In this document: positions 55,650-64,000 of the stretch, in pieces
How positions within the stretch are numbered: the stretch's first letter is position 1
How the letters are laid out: the number at the start of each line of letters is the position of its first letter
From: Helicobacter bilis ATCC 51630
GTDB taxonomy: Bacteria; Campylobacterota; Campylobacteria; Campylobacterales; Helicobacteraceae
Assembly: GCF_000686565.1 (NCBI RefSeq)
Contig: NZ_JMKW01000005.1
Location: 1-64,000, forward strand
Direction: 5' to 3'
DNA length: 64,000 bases
Made by a program: the position numbers and the translations under genes
The notes under the pieces: model-generated
Seen by the model: only the letters and a program-made list of their open reading frames with translations
What the model was told of the DNA's origin: nothing
Databases searched by the model: none

Positions 55650-55748
55650 ATTATCTCCTGAAAAATTAAAATGAAGCTATATTATAATATACTTTGCTTA
55701 ATATTTGTGTGGTTGAAAGTTAAATTATAACAATGCCTTATCTAAACC

Positions 55749-56753
55749 CTAACAACTTTCTTTCTTTGCAAAATACACACCAATAAGTATAATGCAAATG
55801 CCACATATCTCAAATATACCAAGTTTCTCACCAAGTATAAAAAAGCCCATTAACGCCGCAATTATAGGAGAAAAAAGTAACACAAGAGATGAAGTTTGTG
55901 TATTGACTTTACCCATGATATAGTTAAAAAAACCCTGCCCAATCACCTGTCCACATAAAGAAATAAGGGCGATTATACCAAAGTCTTTCATGTCTTTTGG
56001 GACTTCAAGGCCCTCAAAAATTAAGGCAAGGACTAAAAGTGTGAGACTTGAGCCAATGCAAGCAAAAAACATAATCTCTAAAGTCCCATATCGTTTTCTT
56101 AGTGAGTAAATCACAGCTAAAAATGAGCTATAACATAGCACGCTTAAAAACGCCATGAAGTCTCCAAAGGGCGTCGCCACGCTTAATTCGCCCTTGCCAC
56201 CAATCAAGACAACAATGCCACAAAATGCCACAATTGCCCCGATTAAAAGGCTTTTTCTAAACTTTTCCTTGAAGAAGAAAATGCCAATAGGAATGAGAAT
56301 AAAACATGCAAGAGAGCCAAAAAGATTCACATTTGCCACACTTGTATGCCGCAATGCGATATTAAAAAACAATAAATCAAAGGCAAAAAAGATTCCCGCA
56401 AGCATCATAAAAGCAATATCTTTGAATGGAATTTTAAAGACATTTCTACGCGTATTTGCCATAAGCCAGAAAATGGGCAACGCCAAGACTATGCGATAGA
56501 ATCCTAAGTTTATAGGCGACATGTCTGTAAGCTTTACAAGCACACTAGCATAGATTATGAAACTTTCTGCAAGGATTGCAAGGAGAATAAAAAAGCTAGA
56601 ATTTCTAGGAATCTTTGGGAGTTTAAATAACTTTTTTTTAGAGATAGAATCTATTGGGCTAGATTCTATATTATTTAAAACTTGACTTTTATTTATAGAA
56701 TCTTTAGTATGCTTTTTAGAATCTATTGTAATAGAGACTTGATTATTTGTCAT
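55749..56753 (-). CDS. EamA/DMT-superfamily transporter
   Basis: A 334-residue inner-membrane protein with ten predicted helices in two five-helix EamA halves (first LGFYRIVLALPIFWLMANTR, second VGLxxQ-like SLCGQVIGQGFFNYIMGKVN and SSLVLLFSPIIAALMGFFILGE). The N-terminal 45 residues are an unusual charged extension rich in Ser and Lys, before the first helix. Members export metabolites or amino acids; the substrate cannot be told. Confidence 0.8.
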   Translation of the reverse strand: MTNNQVSITIDSKKHTKDSINKSQVLNNIESSPIDSISKKKLFKLPKIPRNSSFFILLAILAESFIIYASVLVKLTDMSPINLGFYRIVLALPIFWLMANTRRNVFKIPFKDIAFMMLAGIFFAFDLLFFNIALRHTSVANVNLFGSLACFILIPIGIFFFKEKFRKSLLIGAIVAFCGIVVLIGGKGELSVATPFGDFMAFLSVLCYSSFLAVIYSLRKRYGTLEIMFFACIGSSLTLLVLALIFEGLEVPKDMKDFGIIALISLCGQVIGQGFFNYIMGKVNTQTSSLVLLFSPIIAALMGFFILGEKLGIFEICGICIILIGVYFAKKESC

Positions 56754-56923
56754 AGATGAAGTCCTAGAGGTTTAGATTCTAGAATTATAGGAAAAAATAT
56801 AGGATATGTAGTCTTTAAATGTTTAATTATGTTGTTTTAGTTTTTTAGAATCTAAGCTTTAATGCGTTAAAAGTTAGAATCTCTAAATAGCTTGAAAGAT
56901 TCTATAAAATATTAGATTTTTGT

Positions 56924-56929
56924 TATAAT
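56924..56929 (+). promoter_or_regulatory. Probable -10 box of hemL
   Basis: TATAAT in TTTTTGTTATAATCAC about 105 bases before hemL. A small inverted repeat, ACACTTTTATATGTGT, follows just after. Confidence 0.4.
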
Positions 56930-57034
56930 CACACTTTTATATGTGTGATGTGTTTGGATTAAAGGCTGATTTAAGATGGGCGTTCTCAATAAACAAGATT
57001 CACACAAGTGGTAAGATAATATAAGGATAAAGAT

Positions 57035-58327
57035 ATGCAAACGATTTTACATAGTATCAATGCGTTTAATGAGGCAAAGCAGGTTATACCCGGTGGGGTG
57101 AATTCCCCTGTGCGTGCGTTTGGCAGTGTGGGTGGCACACCGCGATTTATTAAGGAAGGAAAAGGGGCATATATCATTGACGAGGATAATAACCGCTATA
57201 TTGACTTTGTGCAAAGCTATGGACCGCTTATCTTAGGACATAGTGATAGTTTCGTAGTAAAAGCCGTGCAAGAAGCGGTAGCAAAGGGCTTAAGCTATGG
57301 CGCACCAACGGAGCTAGAGACAAATCTAGCGAAAGAAATCATAAGTGTATGTGAGGGTGTGGAGAAAATCCGCTTTGTAAATAGCGGGACAGAGGCTACT
57401 ATGAGTGCCTTGCGACTTGCTAGGGCATTTAGCGGGAGAGATGATATTATCAAGTTTGAGGGCTGCTATCATGGGCATAGTGATAGTCTGTTGGTAAAAA
57501 GTGGGAGTGGGCTTGCAACCTTTGGTAAGACTAGCTCAAAAGGCGTTATACAAGATATTGCAAAACATACGCTTGTAGCAAAATATAATGATTTAGATTC
57601 TGTAAAAGAGTGCATAAAGCTAAGTGGCAATGTGGGCTGTATTATTATAGAGCCTATTGCTGGTAATATGGGACTTGTGCCCTCACACAAGGAGTTTTTG
57701 CAAGGTTTGCGAGAGCTTTGTGATAAAGAGAATATCGTGTTAATCATTGATGAAGTGATGAGTGGATTTAGGGCGAGTTTGCAAGGGTCTTATGCGTTTT
57801 ATGGTGTAAAGGGGGATTTAAGCACTTATGGTAAGGTTATAGGTGGTGGTATGCCGCTTGCTGCATTTGGTGGTAGGGCTGATATTATGGATATGCTTTC
57901 ACCAATTGGTGGCGTGTATCAAGCAGGCACACTAAGTGGGAATCCAATCGCTGTTAGTGCTGGACTTGCTACACTGGCTCTCATTAAGCAGGATAAGGGG
58001 CTTTATGAGAGATTAGAATCTCTAGCAAATAGACTGGCAAAAGGCTTAGAATCTGCTGCAAAAAAATATGATATTGCCTTACAAACTTGTGTTAGAGGCA
58101 GTATGATGGGCTTCTTTTTCGCAGAAAATGAAGTGATAGATTGGGATAGTGCGGCAAAGTCTAATACAGAATTTTACGCAAGATTCCATGCAAAAATGCT
58201 TGAAAAAGGTGTAAATTTCGCACCATCTCAATTTGAGACAAGCTTTATGTGTAAGCCTTTTAATGAGGCAATTATCGATGAAGTGATTGAAAAAGCAAAT
58301 GAGAGTTTTAAAGAGCTAAAAGCTTAA
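57035..58327 (+). CDS. hemL: Glutamate-1-semialdehyde 2,1-aminomutase
   Basis: HemL makes 5-aminolevulinate, the second step of C5 haem synthesis. Landmarks are the start [53 protein letters not shown], the PLP lysine in [18 protein letters not shown], and [18 protein letters not shown]. At 430 residues it is the normal length. AAGGATAAAG lies before the ATG. clpP follows after 67 bp with its own promoter-like box. Confidence 0.96.
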   Translation: MQTILHSINAFNEAKQVIPGGVNSPVRAFGSVGGTPRFIKEGKGAYIIDEDNNRYIDFVQSYGPLILGHSDSFVVKAVQEAVAKGLSYGAPTELETNLAKEIISVCEGVEKIRFVNSGTEATMSALRLARAFSGRDDIIKFEGCYHGHSDSLLVKSGSGLATFGKTSSKGVIQDIAKHTLVAKYNDLDSVKECIKLSGNVGCIIIEPIAGNMGLVPSHKEFLQGLRELCDKENIVLIIDEVMSGFRASLQGSYAFYGVKGDLSTYGKVIGGGMPLAAFGGRADIMDMLSPIGGVYQAGTLSGNPIAVSAGLATLALIKQDKGLYERLESLANRLAKGLESAAKKYDIALQTCVRGSMMGFFFAENEVIDWDSAAKSNTEFYARFHAKMLEKGVNFAPSQFETSFMCKPFNEAIIDEVIEKANESFKELKA

Positions 58328-58352
58328 TTGTTTGATTTAGTGTGTTTTTAGC

Positions 58353-58358
58353 TATAAT
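58353..58358 (+). promoter_or_regulatory. Probable -10 box of clpP
   Basis: TATAAT in TTTTTAGCTATAATAACG, 37-42 bases before clpP, very similar to the lptE box. Confidence 0.5.
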
Positions 58359-58394
58359 AACGACTTTATTTAGAATCTAAAGAGAGGTAAAGAT

Positions 58395-58985
58395 ATGAAT
58401 TACATTCCTTATGTTATTGAAAAGACAGGTAGGGGAGAGAGAAGCTATGATATTTATTCTCGTTTATTAAAGGATAGAATCATTATGTTAAGCGGTGAAA
58501 TTGATGATTCTGTATCAAGCTCGATTGTAGCCCAGCTGCTTTTTTTGGAGGCAGAAGATCCGCAAAAAGATGTGTTTTTGTATATTAACTCACCCGGTGG
58601 TAGCGTTACAAGTGGGTTTAGCATTTATGATACGATGAATTATATCAAGCCAGATATTTGCACTATATGCGTTGGACAGGCGGCATCTATGGGTGCATTT
58701 CTCTTAAGCTGTGGCACAAAAGGCAAACGCTACGCCCTGCCACACGCAAGGATTATGATACACCAGCCTTTAGGTGGAGCTAGGGGACAGGCAACAGATA
58801 TTGAGATACAAGCAAAAGAGATTCTAAGGCTAAAAACTATCATTAATGATATTCTAGCTGCAAACACAGGTCAAAGTGTGAAAAAAATCACACAAGATTG
58901 TGAGAGAGATTTTTATATGAGTGCGGACGAGGCACAAAAATATGGCTTAATTGATAGTGTTATGACTCGCTCGAGTAAGAGTTAG
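58395..58985 (+). CDS. clpP: ATP-dependent Clp protease proteolytic subunit
   Basis: ClpP is the tetradecameric serine protease chamber used by ClpX/ClpA. The catalytic Ser is in [11 protein letters not shown] and the His in [29 protein letters not shown] is the family signature. At 196 residues it is normal. AGAGGTAAAG lies upstream of the ATG. Confidence 0.97.
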   Translation: MNYIPYVIEKTGRGERSYDIYSRLLKDRIIMLSGEIDDSVSSSIVAQLLFLEAEDPQKDVFLYINSPGGSVTSGFSIYDTMNYIKPDICTICVGQAASMGAFLLSCGTKGKRYALPHARIMIHQPLGGARGQATDIEIQAKEILRLKTIINDILAANTGQSVKKITQDCERDFYMSADEAQKYGLIDSVMTRSSKS

Positions 58986-59284
58986 TTGTAAGGTCAAAAT
59001 ATAAAATTTTATTGTAAAAAAGTATGAAATCTTACAGCAAGAATGTCTAGCAAAGAAGTAAATAGCATATAGAGTCTTGCTTGATACATAAGGGTTTGAA
59101 TCTTAGAGTATTTATTTTAAAATGCATATTTTAGTCTTGTGGTAAATGAATTTTGCAACTATTTGCTTTACAATGTTTGCTAGATTAGATTCTATATTTT
59201 ACTTACCAACTCTAACTGAAAGCTATTTAGAATCTCTAAAGCATTGGAATTAATTTTTACAATTCATTATATATTACAATCACT

Positions 59285-62200
59285 CTATTTCTTCAACATT
59301 CCTATAAGTTCTTTTAGCTTTGTTTTAATCGTATTTAAAATATCATCATCATCTTTTGTTGGGGATTGAAGTGTGATTCTTGTGTCATCATGCCCTATAA
59401 GGCTTATATTATATCCTGCGTTGCTAATAGCCTTAATGCCAAGCTGCAAAGCTAGTGTTTTAATAATAATAATCTCTAAAAACTGCAAACTATATATATC
59501 AAGCTTACCAAATCTCTGTTCTATCTCGCCCTCAATCTCACGCACTTCAAACTCACTCTTAACCTGTGATAAACGCCGATATAAATCAAGTCGCATACGC
59601 TCACTTGAGACTAAACTCTCATTTAAAAACGCAGAAACAGATAGCTTAATATCTACCTTTTGTTCTTGCTGCTCGTTTTGCAAAAGGCTTTGCAAGGTAT
59701 CTTCTAGCATACGCACATACATGCCAAAGCCTACTTGCTTGATATGTCCGCTTTGTGCCTCGCCAAGCAGATTCCCACCGCCTCTAATCTCTAAGTCATG
59801 ATACGCAAGGGCTGCCCCACTCCCAAGATATGAGTTTTTCTCCAAAGAAAGCAGTCTTTTTGCTGCATCTTGCGTGATATTTTCACTTGTTAAAAGATAG
59901 CAAAAGCCTATGTGTTTGCCCCTGCCTACTCTGCCTCTTAGCTGGTGCAAGTCTGCTATGCCAAAATTATGTGCATCATCAATTATAATCGTATTTGCAT
60001 TTGGGAGATGAATGCCAGATTCTACAATGGAGGTGCAAAGCAGTAAATCATACTCTTTTTTTAAGAAGGCAAGCATGCCTTTTTCTGTGTCTTTTGGGTT
60101 TATCTGTGAATGCAATATTAAGATTCTAAGCTGTGGTAATAAATCATGCAAATAGCTTTGTATTGTGTTAATCTTTGCTATGTTATTAAAGATATAAAAG
60201 ACTTGTCCGCCTCTTCTTAACTCTCTTAAAATTACTTCCTTAATGAGAGAGTCTTGCTTGACTTTTACAAAGGTTTTACTCTCTTGTTTGAAAAATGGCG
60301 GGGTTTTTAGCTCACTGATTGATTTTAGTTTAGAATAAGCCATATTTAATGTGCGAGGGATTGGGGTTGCAGACATGGATAGAATATGTGTTGTAAGGCT
60401 TTTTTGCTTTAAAAGCTCTTTTTGTTTTACGCCAAATTTATGCTCTTCATCAATCACCATTAGCCCAAGATTCTCTATCTCAAGGTTAAAGAGTGAATGC
60501 GTGCCGATTATAATCTGTATATTGTCTTTAAAGTTTTCTTGTATAGCCCTTTTTTGTGTTGCGGTTGTGAATCTATCTATTTTTGCAATATAGAGAATCT
60601 TACCATTAGGCAATTTTGTATTATGCAGTCTTTCTTTAAAGCTTTCAAAATGCTGATTACAAAGCAGGGTTGTAGGCACTAGCACAATGCTATTAAAATC
60701 ATTTAATGCACTAGCAAAGCAAAGACTCATAGCAACCTCTGTTTTCCCAAAGCCTACATCGCCATTTAACAATCTATCCATAATCATGCCACTTTTTAAG
60801 TCTTTAAGGCTTTCTTGTATCGCATGGGTTTGGTCTGGTGTGAGTGTAAAGCCCCTGCTAGATTCAAAGGCATTAAATGCGGTGATTTGGTCTGGTGTCT
60901 CAAGCTCTATTTTTACGCCTTTAGCTAGAGTTCTTTGAGCTTGCAAGCGTATGATTTCATTCGCAATAGCAAATAGCTTTTCTTTTATAGAATCTTTTAG
61001 TTTCAAAAAGCTTGATTTCCCAAGTTTATCTATCCTTACAACTGAATCATACGCACTATATTGCTCTATCATATTGAGATTTTCAACAGGCAAAAGCAGT
61101 CTATCATCATTTGCATAAATAATGCTTATGAAGTCTTTCAAGCCGCCCATAATGCTTACTTGCTTTATAGCTTCAAAGATTCCAATGCCATATTCACTAT
61201 GCACGACATAAGCGCCAACTTTTAGCGCGTCTAGCTCTAGCTTTACCTTTCTTTTACGCATTATTTGTGGTTTTTGCAGGCTTAAAAATAGCTTTTCATT
61301 AGAAGTAATATTAAGATAAAAGGGGGTGATTATTTGCTTTGTTTTTATCGATAAAGATTCTAGATTATAGCTTTTTAGCATGGCATTTGTAGGGCTAAAT
61401 ATTGTTATATCTTTATTGCTATTTAGCTTTAGTGTATTATGTATTTGTGATAGCTTTAGCGGCTCAAGGTCTCTAAAATTTATAGAATCTTGTAAGATAT
61501 AAAACTCTGTATTAGTTTCTGGCAATACTTCTGGCATGACAAACTCAAGGTTTAAAAGATACTCGCTTAATGCCTTTGGTGTGAAAATATGGCTATAAGT
61601 TTTTAGAAAATCAAGTCCGCCAATGTCCTTTAAAAACCAGAATCCAAGTGAGTTTATACTACACTCTAGCGTATTATCTAACTCTTTTATACGAGATTCT
61701 AAGAGTGTGTGCTGGGATTCATCGAGACTAAAGATAGCGGGGTATATCTTTAGATTCTCTATCATTTCATTTTGACTTAATTGTGTCTCATGATTGAAAA
61801 AATTAATCTCTTCAATCTCTGTGTCAAATAGGCTTATTCTCACAGGAAACTCAAAGCTAGGGATAAAAATATCAATTATGTCTCCGCGATGTGAAAACTC
61901 GCCCTGCATCTCAACAATCTCTACATGCTCGTAGCCATAATGAATGAGTTTTGCTATAAAATCTTTCACAACGATATTTTCACTCTTTCGCACACAAAAG
62001 CTGTGTAATAACTCTTTGCTTGGCATGAATGCCATGAGTGTATGTGGTGGGCTTATTAGAATCTGTTTGCAATCATTCTCATACCATAGGGCAAGCTTTG
62101 CAAAAAGCTCATGAAACTCTTCATAAAAACTTTGCGTGCTATCAAATGGGCTAAGTCTAATATCTGGCAGGACAATTGGAAGTGTGCTTTCTTTTACTTC

Positions 62201-62692
62201 CTTTTTTGTTTTCTGCATGGAAGTTAGATTTAAGGTAGCACATAGGGCTTCTTTTGCTAATAGAATCTCTTCGCTAGAGCAGATTAAAATTTGTGGTGTA
62301 TTTTTATTTTTCGTGTGATTTGTGAGAGTTTGATTGAGTGATGAAATCTTTGTGCGAGTTAGGATTTCTGTTAAATGTTTTGGAGACTTACTAGATTCTA
62401 GAATCTTGCCATTTTGGGACAAAGTCGAAATATCTTTTTTAGAATCTTTTGTAGATTCTAGATTTTTAGATACTTCGCCTAAAGACTCAGTATGACAAAT
62501 ATTAGAATCTTTTGAAAGATTAAGTAGCAATTGGATATAGCTATTATCTTTGTTTGTGTGATTTGTGCTTATAGCTGATTTGATTTGGGTTTGCAAAATA
62601 TCACAAGCGATTAAATCTTGCAAACTGCATTGTATATACTCGGGGGCTTCTTTTATAAAAGTCTCATAAATAGCACTTTGAATCTTAAACAT
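59285..62692 (-). CDS. mfd: Transcription-repair coupling factor Mfd with an in-frame repeat insertion
   Basis: Mfd pushes stalled RNA polymerase off lesions and recruits UvrA. The 1135-residue protein carries, in order, a UvrB-like N-terminal region (SPFDSTQSFYEEFHELF, then GEFSHRGDIIDIFIP), the CarD-like polymerase-interacting domain (GAYVVHSEYGIGIFEAIKQV), and a superfamily 2 helicase: GDVGFGKTEVAMSLCFASAL (Walker A), MVIDEEHKFGVKQKE (DEEH), SATPIPRTL, and QLRGRVGRGKHIGFCYLL. A TRCF C-terminal domain closes it. It is longer than the H. pylori protein (about 1000), partly because of a family 1 palindrome translated at residues about 65-96 (SNICHTESLGEVSKN). Confidence 0.95.
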   Translation of the reverse strand: MFKIQSAIYETFIKEAPEYIQCSLQDLIACDILQTQIKSAISTNHTNKDNSYIQLLLNLSKDSNICHTESLGEVSKNLESTKDSKKDISTLSQNGKILESSKSPKHLTEILTRTKISSLNQTLTNHTKNKNTPQILICSSEEILLAKEALCATLNLTSMQKTKKEVKESTLPIVLPDIRLSPFDSTQSFYEEFHELFAKLALWYENDCKQILISPPHTLMAFMPSKELLHSFCVRKSENIVVKDFIAKLIHYGYEHVEIVEMQGEFSHRGDIIDIFIPSFEFPVRISLFDTEIEEINFFNHETQLSQNEMIENLKIYPAIFSLDESQHTLLESRIKELDNTLECSINSLGFWFLKDIGGLDFLKTYSHIFTPKALSEYLLNLEFVMPEVLPETNTEFYILQDSINFRDLEPLKLSQIHNTLKLNSNKDITIFSPTNAMLKSYNLESLSIKTKQIITPFYLNITSNEKLFLSLQKPQIMRKRKVKLELDALKVGAYVVHSEYGIGIFEAIKQVSIMGGLKDFISIIYANDDRLLLPVENLNMIEQYSAYDSVVRIDKLGKSSFLKLKDSIKEKLFAIANEIIRLQAQRTLAKGVKIELETPDQITAFNAFESSRGFTLTPDQTHAIQESLKDLKSGMIMDRLLNGDVGFGKTEVAMSLCFASALNDFNSIVLVPTTLLCNQHFESFKERLHNTKLPNGKILYIAKIDRFTTATQKRAIQENFKDNIQIIIGTHSLFNLEIENLGLMVIDEEHKFGVKQKELLKQKSLTTHILSMSATPIPRTLNMAYSKLKSISELKTPPFFKQESKTFVKVKQDSLIKEVILRELRRGGQVFYIFNNIAKINTIQSYLHDLLPQLRILILHSQINPKDTEKGMLAFLKKEYDLLLCTSIVESGIHLPNANTIIIDDAHNFGIADLHQLRGRVGRGKHIGFCYLLTSENITQDAAKRLLSLEKNSYLGSGAALAYHDLEIRGGGNLLGEAQSGHIKQVGFGMYVRMLEDTLQSLLQNEQQEQKVDIKLSVSAFLNESLVSSERMRLDLYRRLSQVKSEFEVREIEGEIEQRFGKLDIYSLQFLEIIIIKTLALQLGIKAISNAGYNISLIGHDDTRITLQSPTKDDDDILNTIKTKLKELIGMLKK
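62405..62498. repeat. Palindromic repeat family 1 copy inside mfd
   Basis: In the gene direction the copy begins TTGTCATACTGAGTC, then GGCGAAGTATCTAAAAA, and ends AGATATTTCGACTTTG and AAAATGGCAAG. It is the same element as at 6656 and 10348, here read in frame without a stop near the Mfd N-terminus. Confidence 0.8.
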
Positions 62693-62817
62693 ATAATAAC
62701 CAAATAAGTGATATAAAAAGTTTGAATTATACTGAAAAATTAAAGATTTATAGTATTACCTAAAATATTAGTATTCACAACAAGCTAAAAGCCATATAGA
62801 AATATTATCAACACAAA

Positions 62818-64000
62818 TCAAAAATACCATGCAATTCCTGTGTTATATTGTAAAAGCTCTGTTGCCTCGTATGGAATCTTACTTGTTTGTAGTAGGGTAT
62901 GATAATATTTAGATGCTATAAAAATGTCAATATTTTTTAGCACCGCCATGCCAAAATACACATAAAGCATGCCATCATATCCACGATTATTACCCATAAA
63001 ATCATAAAAATATGTGTAATTAAAAATGCCTTTAAAATCATAATCATGCCATCTAAAACTTGTAATAACGCCACTCTCAAATCCCATATACACATTATGT
63101 ATAACTTCATAACGATAGCCTATTCTTGGCAGTATATACCATCTTGTATGTTTTGTGTATTTGCCAATGCCAAGCCCAAACTCAATAGTAGGCATAATAT
63201 GCGAACTCGTATTTGCTACTGCAAGAAAGCCACCATTATCGTTTGGCTGATAGAGATTACTCTCAAAAGAGATATTCATAAGCTTTGAAAAACTGCGAGT
63301 TTGTGCTATATCAAGCACAGATTTCAAACGCAATAATTCAAGCTTATTAATATAAGGTTGCAATGTTATAGAATCTAATCCAACACTAAATGCTGCTAGT
63401 TTTGCCTCCATAAATTCCTTATAAGCAGTATCCGCGTTGCGACCATCAATATATATGGGATTAAACTCGATTTGTAAATGATGATTTGTAGGTGTTACAA
63501 ATGGCGTAAAACCCGCATAAGAAAATGATAGGCGAGAGTTTTTCTTTGTATCAAGCACATTATTTTCTCCATGTCTCTTAACAAATTCTTGCTTTTTTTC
63601 TGGCAGGGTAATATCTTGCTGTGTGATTAATCCTTGTTTATGTAGTAGTGAGAGATATTCTGTAGGTGTTTGCAATATCTTTTTACTGCGAATATCAAAC
63701 GCTCTATTTGCTACCCCAAGAATCTTACGCATAGCAGTATTGCAATTATAAGTGATAAATTTATAATGTATTTCTTTATCTTTTAGCTCCCATAAATGCT
63801 GCTGCAACAACCGCTTTTGATATGTATTGAGTAGCAATTTAAATCTATATAATGTGCGTTTTTCATCATCTAAATATTCACTTCTTGCACTTTTTGCAGG
63901 CATAAGCACGACATGACCCCTTACACCACCGATAAATACGCGTATGTAGTTAATGGGATTAAAACCTAAATTTGTAGTGGCAAAAAAGCTAATTGTATAT
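62818..64000 (-). CDS. DUF4105-like (Lnb N-terminal) membrane/periplasmic protein, partial at window edge
   Basis: The frame is open past the end of the window, so the true start is beyond 64000 and the ATG at 63909 is internal. The visible N-terminal part reads FIGGVRGHVVLMPAKS and then IHYKFITYNCNTAMRKIL, the DUF4105 pattern with an Asn-Cys motif. The C-terminal half is strand-rich with aromatic residues (ISFESNLYQPNDNGGFL, IEFGLGIGKYTKHTRWYILP, YVYFGMAVLKNIDIFIAS) and ends TGIAWYF, like an outer-membrane barrel. A periplasmic thiol-protease-like domain plus barrel is the likely layout. Function is unknown. Confidence 0.65.
   Translation of the reverse strand, partial: YTISFFATTNLGFNPINYIRVFIGGVRGHVVLMPAKSARSEYLDDEKRTLYRFKLLLNTYQKRLLQQHLWELKDKEIHYKFITYNCNTAMRKILGVANRAFDIRSKKILQTPTEYLSLLHKQGLITQQDITLPEKKQEFVKRHGENNVLDTKKNSRLSFSYAGFTPFVTPTNHHLQIEFNPIYIDGRNADTAYKEFMEAKLAAFSVGLDSITLQPYINKLELLRLKSVLDIAQTRSFSKLMNISFESNLYQPNDNGGFLAVANTSSHIMPTIEFGLGIGKYTKHTRWYILPRIGYRYEVIHNVYMGFESGVITSFRWHDYDFKGIFNYTYFYDFMGNNRGYDGMLYVYFGMAVLKNIDIFIASKYYHTLLQTSKIPYEATELLQYNTGIAWYF

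Overview
The window looks like a chromosomal stretch of an enterohepatic (non-pylori) Helicobacter or a close epsilonproteobacterial relative. The DNA is AT-rich, the heptamer AGAATCT (reverse AGATTCT) is very frequent, and the housekeeping genes are of Helicobacter/Campylobacter type: short pgi, type-2 leuA, leuB, gatC, dcuB, flhB, era, clpP, hemL, sodB and fba. There are also several Helicobacter-style outer-membrane proteins, a di-haem cytochrome c peroxidase and waaF. The species assignment is inference; no rRNA is present.

Layout. From 1 to 10.2 kb lie a broken msrA, an HrgA-like HARE-HTH/nuclease gene divergent from a VWA-like gene, lptE, a cytochrome c peroxidase, waaF, a J-domain gene, nadK and pgi. 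From 10.3 to 12.2 kb a cluster of palindromic repeats leads into an orphan type I specificity gene (hsdS) and a tiny G-tract ORF. From 12.2 to 21.85 kb is a decaying mobilisable element: RP4-like oriT, frameshifted mobC and mobA, a membrane protein plus ImmA/IrrE peptidase, a rhuM ruined by frameshifts, an RHH-like gene, parA, two small HTH genes, an XRE/S24 repressor and an integrase with an internal deletion, next to tRNA-Ser(GGA). From 21.9 to 39.6 kb are mostly intact core genes: a NlpC/P60 peptidase, cstA, an MCP, era, flhB, OMPs, leuA, an M16 protease and leuB.

From 39.8 to 44.3 kb is a damaged RavA-ViaA-type locus: a free-standing BspA-like repeat ORF, a MoxR/RavA AAA+ ATPase fused at its C-terminus to BspA-like repeats, and a ViaA-like VWA protein. 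All three carry frameshifts, and ravA also contains a block of about 600 bp that includes palindromic elements. From 44.5 kb to the end lie dcuB, gatC, a phase-variable family 8 glycosyltransferase (currently out of frame at a 14-base tract), fba, dusB, an OMP, a PIN-PhoH gene, ugd with an in-frame inverted-repeat insertion, sodB, a DMT transporter, hemL, clpP, mfd with another in-frame palindromic insertion, and a DUF4105-like gene running off the end.

Two themes recur. Palindromic repeats are tolerated in frame inside conserved enzymes (ugd, mfd and the ravA block). Frameshifts are confined to accessory genes while the long core genes are intact, which argues for real decay or phase variation rather than a generally poor sequence. 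One exception worth checking is a shared missing base at CTTG(G)CCAA in two unrelated genes.
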